Below, in pieces: positions 1-10,170 of a stretch of DNA of 64,000 nucleotides. Source of the DNA: Cherax quadricarinatus (lineage: Eukaryota; Arthropoda; Malacostraca; Decapoda; Parastacidae); contig NW_027196393.1 in NCBI RefSeq assembly GCF_038502225.1, positions 29,623 through 93,622 of the forward strand. The letters run 5' to 3'. Below the pieces are notes generated by a model. The model ran no database searches and had not been told where the DNA came from. It saw only the letters and a program-made list of their open reading frames with translations. The translations under genes were made by a program, and so were the position numbers. Each line of letters begins with the position of its first letter. The stretch's first letter is position 1.

Positions 1-3000
1 CATATTGTGACGGTGTTACTGGCAGGTGTTGCACAATGTGACGGTGTTACTGGCAGGTGTTGCACAATGTGACGGTGTTACTGGCTTGTGTTACACAATG
101 TGACGGTGTTACTGGCAGGTGTTGCACAATGTGACGGTGTTACTGGCAGGTGTTGCACAATGTGACGGTGTTACTGACAGGTGTTGCACATTGTGACGGT
201 GTTACTGACAGGTGTTGCACATTGTGACGGTGCTACTGACAGGTGTTGCACAATGTGACGGTGTTACTGGCAGGTGTTGCACATTGTGACGGTGTTACTG
301 GCAGGTGTTGCACATTGTGACGGTGTTACTGGCAGGTGTTGCACAATGTGACGGTGTTACTGGCTTGTGTTACACAATGTGACGGTGTTACTGGCAGGTG
401 TTGCACATTGTGACGGTGTTACTGACAGGTGTTGCACATTGTGACGGTGTTACTGACAGGTGTTGCACATTGTGACGGTGTTACTGGCAGGTGTTGCACA
501 TTGTGACGGTGTTACTGGCAGGTGTTGCACATTGTGACGGTGTTACTGGCAGGTGTTGCACAATGTGACGGTGTTACTGGCTTGTGTTACACAATGTGAC
601 GGTGTTACTGGCAGGTGTTGCACATTGTGACGGTGTTACTGACAGGTGTTGCACATTGTGACGGTGTTACTGACAGGTGTTGCACATTGTGACGGTGTTA
701 CTGGCAGGTGTTGCACATTGTGACGGTGTTACTGACAGGTGTTGCACATTGTGACGGTGTTACTGACAGGTGTTGCACATTGTGACGGTGTTACTGACAG
801 GTGTTGCACATTGTGACGGTGTTACTGGCAGGTGTTGCACAATGTGACGGTGTTACTGGCAGGTGTTGCACAATGTGACGGTGTTACTGGCAGGTGTTGC
901 ACAATGTGACGGTGTTACTGGCAGGTGTTGCACATTGTGACGGTGTTACTGGCAGGTGTTGCACATTGTAACGGTGTTACTGGCAGGTGTTGCACATTGT
1001 GACGGTGTTACTGACAGGTGTTGCACATTGTGACGGTGTTACTGACAGGTGTTGCACATTGTGACGGTGTTACTGGCAGGTGTTGCACAATGTGACGGTG
1101 TTACTGACAGGTGTTGCACAATGTGACGGTGTTACTGACAGGTGTTGCACAATGTGACGGTGTTACTGGCAGGTGTTACACAATGTGACGGTGTTACTGG
1201 CTTGTGTTACACAATGTGACGGTGTTACTGACAGGTGTTGCACAATGTGACGGTGTTACTGACAGGTGTTACACAATGTGACGGTGTTACTGGCAGGTGT
1301 TACACAATGTGACGGTTACTGGCAGGTGTTACACAATGTAACGATGCTATTGACAGTACTGACGGGTGTTACACAATGTGACGGTGTTACTGACAGGTGT
1401 TACACAATGTGACGGTGTTACTGGCAGGTGTTACACAATGTGACGGTGTTACTGGCAGGTGTTACACAATGTGACGGTGTTACTAGCTTGTGTTACACAA
1501 TGTAACGATGCTATTGACAGTACTGACGGGTGTTACACAATGTGACGGTGTTACTGACAGGTGTTACACAATGTGACGGTGTTACTGACAGGTGTTACAC
1601 AATGTGACGGTGTTACTAGCTTGTGTTACACAATGTAACGATGCTATTGACAGTACTGACGGGTGTTACACAATGTGACGGTGTTACTGACAGGTGTTAC
1701 ACAATGTGACGGTGTTACTGACAGGTGCTACACAATGTGACGGTGTTACTGGCAGGTGTTACACAATGTGACGGTGTTACTGGCAGGTGTTACACAATGT
1801 GACGGTGTTACTGACAGGTGTTACACAATGTAACGATGCTATTGACAGTACTGACGGGTGTTACACAATGTGACGGTGTTACTGACAGGTGTTACACAAT
1901 GTGACGATGTTACTGGCAGGTGTTACACAATGTGACGGTGTTACTGGCAGGTGTTACACAATGTGACGGTGTTACTGACAGGTGTTGCACAATGTGACGG
2001 TGTTACTGGCAGGTGTTACACAATGTGACGATGCTATTGACAGTACTGACGGGTGTTACACAATGTGACGGTGTTACTGGCAGGTGTTACACAATGTGAC
2101 GGTGTTACTGGCAGGTGTTACACAATGTGACGGTGTTACTGACAGGTGTTACACAATGTGACGGTTACTGGCGGGTGTTACACAACGTAACGATGCTATT
2201 GATAGTACTGACGGGTGTTACACAATAATGACGGTGTTACTGACAGGTGTTACACAATGTGACGGTTACTGGCAGGTGTTACACAATGTAACGATGCTAT
2301 TGACAGTACTGACGGGTGTTACACAATGTGACGGTGTTACTGACAGGTGTTACACAATGTGACTGTTACTAGCAGGTGTTACAAAATGTGACTGTTACTG
2401 GCAGGTGTTACACAATGTAACGATGCTATTGACAGTACTGACGGGTGTTACACAATGTGACGGTGTTACTGACAGGTGTTACACAATGTGACGGTGTTAC
2501 TGACAGGTGTTACACAATGTGACGGTGTTACTAGCAGGTGTTACACAATGTAACGATGCTATTGATAGTACTGACGGGTGTTACACAATAATGACGGTGT
2601 TACTGACAGGTGTTACACAATGTGACGGTTACTGGCAGGTGTTACACAATGTAACGATGCTATTGACAGTACTGACGGGTGTTACACAATGTGACGGTGT
2701 TACTGACAGGTGTTACACAATGTGACTGTTACTGGCAGGTGTTACACAATGTGACTGTTACTGGCAGGTGTTACACAATGTAACGATGCTATTGACAGTA
2801 CTGACGGGTGTTACACAATGTGACGGTGTTACTGACAGGTGTTACACAATGTGACGGTGTTACTGACAGGTGTTACACAATGTGACGGTGTTACTAGCAG
2901 GTGTTACACAATGTAACGATGCTATTGACAGTACTGACGGGTGTTACACAATGTGACGGTGTTACTGACAGTACTGACAAGTGTTACACAATGTGACGGT

Positions 3001-4190
3001 GTTACTGACAGTAGTGACAGGTGTTGCACAATGTGATGTTACTGACAGGTGTTACACAATGCGACTGTGTTACTGACGGGTGTTACGCAATGTGACTATG
3101 CTACTGACAGGTGTTACACAATGTGACGGTGTTACTGACAGGTGTTACACAATGCGACTGTGTTACTGACGGGTGTTACACAATGTGACGATGCTACTGA
3201 CAGTACTGACGAGTGTTACACAATGTGACGGTGTTACTGACAGTACTGACAGGTGTTGCACAATGTGAAGGTGTTACTGACAGTACTGACATGTGTTACA
3301 CAATGTGACGATGTTACTGAGAGTACTGGCAGGTGTTACACAATGTGACGGTGTTACTGACAGATGTTACACAATGTGACGGTGTTACTGACAGTACTGC
3401 TGGTGTTACGCAATGTTACGGTGTTACTGACAGTACTGACAGCTGTTGCACAATGTGCCGGTATTACTGACAGTATTGACAGGTGTTACGCAATGTGACG
3501 GTGCTACTGACAGGCGTTACACAATGTGACGGTGCTACTGACAGGCGTTACACAATGTGACGGTGCTGACAGGCGTTACACAATGTGACGGTGCTACTGA
3601 CAGGCGTTACACAATGTGACGGTGCTGACAGGTGTTACACAATGTGACGGTGTTACTGATAATACTGACAGGTGTTACACAATGTGACGGTGTTACTGAC
3701 AATACTGACAGGTGTTACACAATGTGACGGTGCTACTGACAGTACTGCTGGTGTTACGCAATGTGACGGTGTTACTGACAGATGTTACACAATGTGACGG
3801 TGTTACTGACAGTACTGCTGGTGTTACGCAATGTGACGGTGTTACTGACAGATGTTACACAATGTGACGGTGTTACTGACAGTACTGCTGGTGTTACGCA
3901 ATGAGACGGTGTTACTGACAGCTGTTGCACAATGTGCCGGTATTACTGACAGTATTGACAGGTGTTACGCAATGTGACGGTGTTATTGACAGTACTGCAG
4001 GTGTTAAGCAATGTGATGGTGTTACTGACAGTACTGCAGGTGTTACGCAATGTGACGGTATTACTGACAGTACTGACAGGTGTTACGCAATGTGCCGGTA
4101 TTACTGACAGTACTGACAGGTGTTACGCAATGTGACGGTGTTACTGACAGTACTGCAGGTGTTACGCAATGTGACGGTGTTACTGAAATG
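1..4190. repeat. 31-bp minisatellite array (array I)
   Basis: A 31-bp unit (TGACGGTGTTACTGGCAGG followed by TGTTGCACAATG) repeats head to tail from the window edge. Phase was checked on the first units, which start at 8, 39 and 70. The left 1.3 kb is highly uniform, with G/A, TTG/TTA and AAT/ATT variants. From about 1330 a longer composite unit with an inserted ATGCTATTGACAGTACTGACGG segment appears, and from about 2940 units vary in length and spacing. The array continues beyond the left edge. Short ORFs through it are by-products of the repeat. Confidence 0.97.
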
Positions 4191-4261
4191 CTGAGACGAG
4201 GCGCTAGCACACTGTTGATACTTAGAATTTCTTGTGCGGGGGAGGATTCCGTCTCGGGGGA

Positions 4262-4815
4262 GAGTCCGGCACTAGCACAGTCCGGCACTGGGGAAGAGTC
4301 CGGCACTGGGGAAGAGTCCGGCATTTCTTGGGGAAGAGTCCGGCACGGGGAAGAGTCCGGCACTGGGGAAGAGTCCGGCACTGGGGAAGAGTCCGGCACT
4401 GGGGAAGAGTCCGGCACTGGGGAAGAGTCCGGCACTGGGGAAGAGTCCGGCACTGGGGAAGAGTCCGGCACTAGGGAAGAGTCCGGCACTGGGGAAGAGT
4501 CCGGCACTGGGGAAGAGTCCGGCACTGGGGAAGAGTCCGGCACTGGGGAAGAGTCCGGCACTGGGGAAGAGTCCGGCACTGGGGAAGAGTCCGGCACTGG
4601 GGAAGAGTCCGGCACTGGGGAAGAGTCCGACACTGGGGAAGAGGACACTGGGGAAGAGTCCGACACTGGGGAAGAGTCCGACACTGGGGAAGAGTCCGGC
4701 ACTGGGGAAGAGTCCGGCACTGGGGAAGAGTCCGGCACTGGGGAAGCGTCCGGCACTGAGGAAGAGTCCGGCACTGAGGAAGAGTCCGGCACTGAGGAAG
4801 AGTCGGCACTGGGGG
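4262..4815. repeat. 18-bp minisatellite array (array II)
   Basis: An 18-bp unit GAAGAGTCCGGCACTGGG repeats about 30 times, with G/A changes (CCGGCAC/CCGACAC, CTGGGG/CTGAGG) and a few shortened units near 4330 and 4640. Because 18 is a multiple of three, all frames stay open and give long repetitive ORFs on both strands (hexapeptide repeats such as EESGTG). I see no reason to call these genes. Confidence 0.97.
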
Positions 4816-4885
4816 GGGATTTCGACTCGGGGGAGGTTAAGTCCGACTCGAGGTTGAGACCTGCTCGGGGTTTAGTCCGGCAAGG

Positions 4886-5165
4886 AGGGAAGTCCGACAC
4901 AACGGGTGGGAAGTCCGGCACAACGGGTGGGAAGCGGTACAACGGAAGTACGGGTGGGAAGTCCGACACAACGGGTGGGAAGTCCGACACAACGGGTGGG
5001 AAGTCCGACACAACGGGTGGGAAGTCCGACACAACGGGTGGGAAGTACGGGTGGGAAGTCCGACACAACGGGTGGGAACGACATAACGGGTGGGAAGTCC
5101 GACACAACGGGTGGGAAGTCCGACACAACGGGTGGGAACGACACAACGGGTGGGAAGTCCGGCTC
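4886..5165. repeat. 21-bp minisatellite array (array III)
   Basis: A 21-bp unit GGGTGGGAAGTCCGACACAAC repeats about 12 times, with truncated units near 4937 and 5047. It shares the AAGTCCGRCACA core with the 18-bp array just upstream, from which it is separated by only about 70 bp. This suggests the two are related. Confidence 0.95.
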
Positions 5166-5850
5166 CGGGGGCGTCATGACGTTTCTGAACCCAACAATCA
5201 TCACTTCTCAACCTATCATCACTTCTGAATGTAATCACTCATGAATGCAGCAATCGTCACTTCTGAACGTAACAATCACTTCTGAACGTAACAATAATCA
5301 CTCATGAACGTAACAATAATAGATTCAGAAAGTTTGGTCAGGTGATATCGGCGGAGGAGTGAGGTCAAGCGAGGTCAGACTGTGCTACACTGATCCTAGA
5401 TAATCAGTGCAATGGTCTGATATAAAATATACAGCATTCTGGTTTGTTCTTTGTGGTTGCTGAAGGTGGCATTAACTTTTTTGTTTTGTTCGTAAATATT
5501 ATGTACAGAATTTCATGAGGTTTGAATGTTTATTGTGTCGTATGTATGCCTTAAACGTGTCGTGTTGTTTTGAAAGCCATTTTTTCGCGCCTTGTTTTCG
5601 TCAACAATGTTGCTTTCATATTTGCGTTAAATCTAGTATCTAAATATTTACCTTCGTGTGTCGGATTTATGAAGGTGATCAAAACTGAAGCAAGGTATAC
5701 TTTACACTCCTGCTGTGCTTTTGATCTTGTTGTAGTGAGGCATTTTAGTAAATTCGAGTGTATTATTGGGGAGAACAGCAATGCTCATGTTGATTTTGTG
5801 GAGCAGGAAGATCATGGATGCTTCCTTACGTCGTGGGATGTATTACCCGT
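5166..5850. other. No recognised gene; short imperfect repeats then unique DNA
   Basis: From 5185 to 5320 there are degenerate repeats of the type AACAATCATCACTTCTGAACGT. From 5320 to 5850 the sequence is AT-rich and unique-looking. A 101-codon open frame on the plus strand (5570-5875) has no family signature I recognise, and I do not call it. Confidence 0.6.
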
Positions 5851-5854
5851 CGTT

Positions 5855-5907
5855 CGGGTAGCAGACAAGGCATAGTCACCAGTAACTATGCCCTTGTCTA
5901 CTACCCG
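5855..5907. repeat. Inverted repeat upstream of a hammerhead-like element
   Basis: The arms CGGGTAG..AGACAAGGCATAGT and ACTATGCCCTTGTCTACTACCCG are complementary apart from small bulges, with a short loop around 5877-5882. The hairpin lies just upstream of a TATATAAG box and the ribozyme-like element at 6015. Confidence 0.7.
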
Positions 5908-5928
5908 TCCCTTTCCATCTCTAGACAG

Positions 5929-5936
5929 TATATAAG
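5929..5936 (+). promoter_or_regulatory. TATA-box-like motif upstream of hammerhead-like element
   Basis: TATATAAG lies about 80 nt before the ribozyme-like core at 6015. Similar AT boxes precede the cores of other families here: CTATAAATA near 43764 and TATTTAAG (minus strand) near 52493-52500. This would fit an internal promoter in a Penelope-like pseudo-LTR, but no transcript evidence is available. Confidence 0.35.
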
Positions 5937-6014
5937 CACCAGCCTTCTTGCCTGTGCTTCACGACTAAGGTGTTCTTCACACCATCTCTTGTCTATCGAT
6001 TATGTCCTTGAATT

Positions 6015-6110
6015 TGTATTGATAAAGCCACTGGTTGGCGAAGCCTATACAATATAGATACCCAGATGTTGCACATGTGTCTAATTGTCATCTTGTCGGT
6101 ATTGTATACC
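6015..6110 (+). ncRNA. Hammerhead-like ribozyme element, family 6 (degenerate)
   Basis: Stem I TGTA (6015-6018) pairs with TACA (6048-6051). Box 1 is TTGATAA (U3-A8 type) plus the extra A. Stem II is GCC/GGC around a loop. Box 2 reads GAAG instead of GAAA, so this copy is probably inactive. An AATATAGATACCC stretch corresponds to the AATAAAGATACCC of other families. The element ends with the terminal hairpin GGTATTGTATACC (6098-6110) after TTGTC. No clear target-site duplication was found. Confidence 0.6.
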
Positions 6111-6119
6111 ATTCATGTT

Positions 6120-6410
6120 AACTAATATCAAGGGTTTTGAGGATAATACACCAATCAGCAATGCAAGTTGAAAGCTGACCAAATGAGACAGTTGCAGTCT
6201 CCAGTTATTGCCCAGAAGGCAACAAAATTTGTGCCTACACAGCTATACCCACTACTACTCAAACCACTGCTTGTACCACTACCACCACCTCGCAGCATGT
6301 GACCTAACCCCCACCACTTTACATATTTCTTAGTTATCTCTACATTACCACTGAAGCCACTCTTGATTTTAATTAAAAACATTAACCACTAAAGATTAAT
6401 GTTATTTACG
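6120..6410. other. No recognised feature
   Basis: AT-rich, unique-looking sequence with a patch of CCACTAC-type short repeats near 6247-6295. No coding signature is seen on either strand. Confidence 0.6.
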
Positions 6411-6560
6411 ATTTCTGGAGGAACAGGGAAAAGCCATTAACCAGAAGGGGGCCATATAGCGCCTGTGGATTGGGTTGCATTCACATTCGATCCAAGGAAA
6501 ATGAGGATTAGCCCACTTCCTTGACTCAAGAGCCTCTCGCCAGCATCTGGGGAGCACTTC
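6410..6560. repeat. Dispersed repeat fragment
   Basis: The segment with CATATAGCGCCTGTGGATTG and CAAGAGCCTCTCGCCAGCAT resembles the repeat at 43235-43395 (TACAGCACCTG and AGAGCCCATCACCAGCAT) in motif order. It also resembles the 3' tail of the I-type LINE at 7870-7915 (TACAGCGCTG). I interpret it as a fragment of a LINE 3' tail family. Confidence 0.5.
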
Positions 6561-6637
6561 AAGAAACATAGTCCAGTCATACATTGCAAAATATTTCTAC
6601 GCCATTTTGAGTTTACAATTGGCAACTACACAGAGAG

Positions 6638-6718
6638 AAGAAGCTTATAGCGACGTTTCGGTCCGACAGGGGCTTGTAAATGGTCCAAGTTGGACCGATA
6701 CGTCGTCGTAAGCTCCTC
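6638..6718. mobile_element. Fold-back hammerhead-like element, family 7 (degenerate)
   Basis: AGAAGCTTATAGCGACGTTTCGGTCC on the left is roughly the inverse of GGACCGATACGTCGTCGTAAGC on the right, so the segment folds back on itself. Each arm carries the box GAAACGUC (or GAUACGUC) next to stem II GGTCC/GGACC. Stem I GAC/GUC is conserved in related copies, but box 1 (TTGTAAAT) departs from the hammerhead consensus. A more decayed copy lies at 25507-25600. Confidence 0.55.
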
Positions 6719-7051
6719 TCCTATGTGTGGGTTGTGTATTGTTCCAGTCACGGTATTGTTCCTGGTCTGTACACACAACAAACAACGCCAACCTTCCTCT
6801 GAACAGAACACACCAATGATGAATGTGAAGCAGATCAGAGAAGGTTCCTTAAATCTATCCTATGGTAACCTATTTCTGGAATGGCGTGTATATAAGACTA
6901 TGCAGAGAGCACCAGCACCCGTCAACTTCTCCACGATACTTCACCTAGAAATAGTTAACTAGGGCTTAAAGTTTGTAGCCGACCGAATATACCATTCTAA
7001 AGTTATTAATGAAAACTTTAAATAAGATGAGAAAACTATCTAAAAATAGGA

Positions 7052-7345
7052 TGGCCCGGTGGCCTGGTGGCTAAAGCTCCCGCTTCACACACGGAGGGCC
7101 CGGGTTCGATTCCCGGCGGGTGGAAACATTTCGACACGTTTCTTTACACCTGTTGTCCTGTTCACCTAGCAGCAAATAGGTACCTGGGTGTTAGTCGACT
7201 GGTGTGGGTCGCATCCTGGGGGACAAGATTAAGGACCCCAATGGAAATAAGTTAGACAGTCCTCGATGACGCACTGACTTTCTTGGGTTATCCTGGGTGG
7301 CTAACCCTCCGGGGTTAAAAATCCGAACGAAATCTTATCTTATCT
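7052..7345 (+). mobile_element. tRNA-derived SINE
   Basis: The 5' head has a pol III A box (TGGCCTGGTGG) and B box (GGTTCGATTCC) in tRNA spacing, with a tRNA-like anticodon arm. A body follows with the core TTCACCTAGCAGCAAATAGG and a GTACCTGGGTGTTAG segment, shared with SINEs at 40090 and 57870. The 3' tail is an ATCTTATCTTATCTC simple repeat. It is not a functional tRNA gene because the acceptor ends do not pair and a long body follows. Confidence 0.85.
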
Positions 7346-7740
7346 CTTATGGCTCCAACAGTACTGAAAAACTCGCCAAACTCGTGAAATTTTAAAATGA
7401 GTTTTTATGTTCTCCATTTTCTTTTACAGGTTTAAAATCTGATTTAGATGCATTAAATTTAAAAGTCTGGTACTTTTTAAGTCGATTTAATAAAAATCCA
7501 ATGGATTCCAAATTTTCCAGAATAAAAGCAATTGTTGCATTCACAAATCTGCTCATACAGAAAATAAAATCTTCATGGGTATTTTCCTATCCATAAGATA
7601 CTTAAGCCATTGAATACCGAAGCCACTCAGAAATAGATTTAAATATTTTTAATGTGACGACTAAATGGAAATCACAAATTCACTTTTTATATATAAAATC
7701 AGTAAATCTGTCACTACCCAATTTAATTTCACTCACCGCC
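7346..7740. other. No recognised feature
   Basis: AT-rich unique-looking sequence with no open frame or repeat signature that I can support. Confidence 0.6.
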
Positions 7741-7749
7741 ATCGTGTAA

Positions 7750-7868
7750 TTGGGGGATACCTTTTCTGAACGTTTAATACTCTCCCTCTGAGGGGAATTG
7801 GGGGATACCTTTACTGAGCGTTTAAAAACTCTCCCTCTAAGGGTATACTTTTTCCGAACGTTTAAATT
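7750..7868. repeat. Short tandem repeat, about 60-bp unit
   Basis: Two and a half copies of a unit containing GGGGATACCTTTNCTGANCG, TTTAA and CTCTCCCTCTNAGGGG. They lie immediately beyond the 3' end of the I-type LINE. Confidence 0.7.
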
Positions 7869-8059
7869 ATTATAATAAAAAAGAAGCACTAAGCCACAAG
7901 GGCTATACAGCGCTGCAGGGCAGGAAGGAAGCGAGGGCATCAGGTGGCAAAAGGGAGATGGGTGAGTAATAGGTTACGGAGAACAGTGGGGCAGTGGATG
8001 GTGAAAGGGTAAAGGGCAGCAAGAGATTGAGGTAGAAAGGGCTGAGGGGAGTGTGAAAG

Positions 8060-8362
8060 GTATTATCATCAGAATTTGTGGAGTAAATCAGTCGTTGCAA
8101 GAAGTCAATGAGAGAGAATTAAAGGAGGGTCCATTAGCAAGAAGGGAAGGTAAAGAGAGAGTAGTAGAACGAAGACGATGTTGGAGGTAAATTCTGCGTG
8201 CTCGTTGATAGAGAGAGCAGTCTAACAGAATGTGGCTAATCGATACTGGAACTTGACACTGCTCACAGAGAGGAACAGGGTGCCTCTCCATGAGATACCC
8301 ATTAGTAAGACGATTGTGGCCAATGCGAAGGCGGGAGAGAGTAGTCTCCCAACCTCGGCACT
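8060..8362 (-). pseudogene. I-type LINE ORF2, C-terminal zinc-knuckle region
   Basis: Translation of the minus strand gives ETTLSRLRIGHNRLTNGYL followed by CEQCQVPVSISHILLDC, a C-x2-C-x7-H-x4-C motif. This is the usual C-terminal knuckle after RNase H in I/jockey-like ORF2 proteins, thought to bind nucleic acid. It is cut off from the RNase H domain by the CR1-like insertion at about 8365-9607. Confidence 0.75.
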
Positions 8363-8364
8363 GA

Positions 8365-9607
8365 TGACAAGAACATAAGAACGAAGGAACACTGCAGAAG
8401 GCCTACTGGCCCATGCGAGGCAGGTCCAAGTTTCCTACCGGCTTAAGCCAATGCACCCAACCTAGTCAGGTCAGGTCACATTGACTTAAGGGAGGAACAC
8501 GGCAACCGACCTGGTAGCACAAGCTATCAGGTCCAACTCACACCCACCCACATCCATTCATGTATTTATCCAACCTATTTTTAAAGCTTCACAACGTTCT
8601 GGCCTCTATAACTGTACTCGGGAGTTTGTTCCACTCATCCACAACTCTATTACCAAACCAGTACTTTCCTATATCCTTCCTGAATCTGAATTTTTCCAAC
8701 TTAAAACCATTGCTGCGAGTCCTGTCTAGGCTAGATATTTTCAGCACACTATTTACATCCCCTTTATTTATTCCTGTCTTCCATTTATACACCTCAATCA
8801 TATCCCCCCTAATTCTACGTCTTTCTAGAGAGTGCAGATTCAGGGCCCTTAGTCTATCCTCATAGGGAAGGTTTCTGATACATGGGATCAACTTTGTCAT
8901 CCTCCTTTGTACATTTTCCAGAGAATTTATATCCATTCTGTAATACTGTGACCAAAACTGTGCAGCATAATCTAAATGAGGCCTAACCAAGGATGTATAG
9001 AGTTGAAGAACAACCTGAGGACTCCTATTATTTATGCTTCTTGATATGAAGCCAAGGATTCTATTAGCTTTATTGCGAACACTTATGCACTGTTGTCTTG
9101 GTTTCAGATTACTGCTTACCAGAACTCCTAAATCTTTTTCGCAATCCGTAATATTAAGATCTACATTATTTAGTTTATATGTGGCATGGTTATTGTCCTG
9201 TCCAACATTTAGAACTTTGCATTTGTCTATATTAAACTGCATCTGCCACTTCTCCGACCACTGCATCAGTCTATTCAAATCTTCCTGGAGTGCTCGAATG
9301 TCCTCGTCAGAATGAATTCGACGGCCTATTTTGGTGTCATCGGCAAACTTGCCGATGTCGCTCTTTATGCCCTCATCTATGTCGTTTATGTAGATTGTGA
9401 ACAGCAGGGGGCCCAACACTGACCCCTGTGGAACACCGCTCGTGACGCTTCCCCACTCTGATTTCTCCCCATTTATGCAAACTCTCTGCTGCCTATTTGT
9501 CAACCATTACTCTATCCAGGAAAAAATTTCTCCTCCTATTCCATGTGCGTTAATTTTCCTCAATAGTCTCTGATGTGGGACCCTGTCAAAAGCCGAGCAT
9601 AGGCCAG
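8365..9607 (-). mobile_element. CR1-like LINE, 5'-truncated copy
   Basis: A minus-strand insertion inside the I-type LINE. The 3' end (8365-8590) is a UTR ending with the octamer pattern TTCTTATG, as expected for CR1 3' termini. The 5' end is truncated inside the RT at the residues AFDRVPHQRLL (about 9590). An 11-bp inverted repeat marks the 5' junction (9593-9621). Confidence 0.8.
8589..9590 (-). pseudogene. CR1-like reverse transcriptase, C-terminal two thirds
   Basis: The frame encodes the RT palm and thumb. Motifs in order are [14 protein letters not shown], the catalytic box [42 protein letters not shown] and RPHLDYAAQFW. The C-terminal signature is NVQRRMTKLIP, RRRIRGDMIEVYK and FGNRVVDEWNKLPS. 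These are CR1-clade hallmarks. Upstream of residue 1 the frame continues with HGIGGEIFSWIE and then a TAA where related copies read SWLTDR, so at least one nonsense change is visible. The ORF lacks the endonuclease and the N-terminal RT fingers because of 5' truncation. Confidence 0.85.
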
Positions 9608-9621
9608 TAACCTATGCTCGG
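9593..9621. repeat. 11-bp perfect hairpin at LINE/LINE junction
   Basis: CCGAGCATAGG (9593-9603), a 7-nt spacer, then CCTATGCTCGG (9611-9621). On the minus strand the outer copy encodes the KPSIG residues of the I-type LINE. The inner copy abuts the truncated 5' end of the CR1-like element, so it looks like templated filler. Confidence 0.9.
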
Positions 9622-9629
9622 TTTAATAG

Positions 9630-10170
9630 AATGAAGTTTGTTACTGAGCGGAGTTGACCAACATTGTTGCCAATGGGTGTGAAGATGGGTAGCTATTACA
9701 GCAAAATAGTACAGAAATGGAACACCTCTATATGAAATTAGTAGGTCATGTACTGCTGACCGCGCAGCAGTGTCTGCCTGTTCATTGCCCTGTACGTCGA
9801 CATGCTCAGGGACCCAACAAAAAACAATATCTTTATGCTTGGTAGAGATATGGCGTAGCCAAAGTTGGATACGGAGAACTAGGGGGTGAGGTGTATCAAA
9901 TTTTCATATAGCCTGTAGAGCACTAAGGGAGTCTGAGACAACCACAAATGATGACACAGGCATAGATGCGATACAAATAAGTGCTGCAAGAATGGCATAC
10001 AATTTGGCAGTAAAAATGCTAGCCGAAGATAGTAAATGCCCTCGAACAATGCTGTCCGGAAATACTGCTGTGAATCCGACACCGTCTGAAGACTTAAAGC
10101 CATCTGTGTACACTGCAATGGCATGAGAATGAGAGTTGAAGTGGTCAAGAAAAAGAGAGCGGGAAGCCAC
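9630..10170 (-). pseudogene. I-type LINE ORF2, RNase H domain
   Basis: The minus strand encodes AVYTDGFKSSDGVGF (first catalytic Asp), FTAKLYAILAAL, VVVSDSLSALQAI (Asp) and, after an in-frame stop, WVPEHVDVQGNEQADTAAR (last Asp). In the family the second acidic residue lies in a TAELYAI context. Here it reads TAKLYAI, a Glu-to-Lys change expected to abolish metal binding. With the stop after LQAI, the domain cannot be functional as written. Confidence 0.8.

Noticed and set aside
4061..5244. Long overlapping ORFs on both strands (up to 382 codons) across the 18- and 21-bp repeats
   Set aside because: Repeat periods are multiples of three, so all frames stay open. The proteins are simple repeats, and open frames exist on both strands at once.
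7067..7130. tRNA gene at the SINE head (also 40095, 42830, 58080, 62220-63080)
   Set aside because: A and B boxes are present, but acceptor-stem pairing is absent and each is followed by a SINE body or lies in a repeat.
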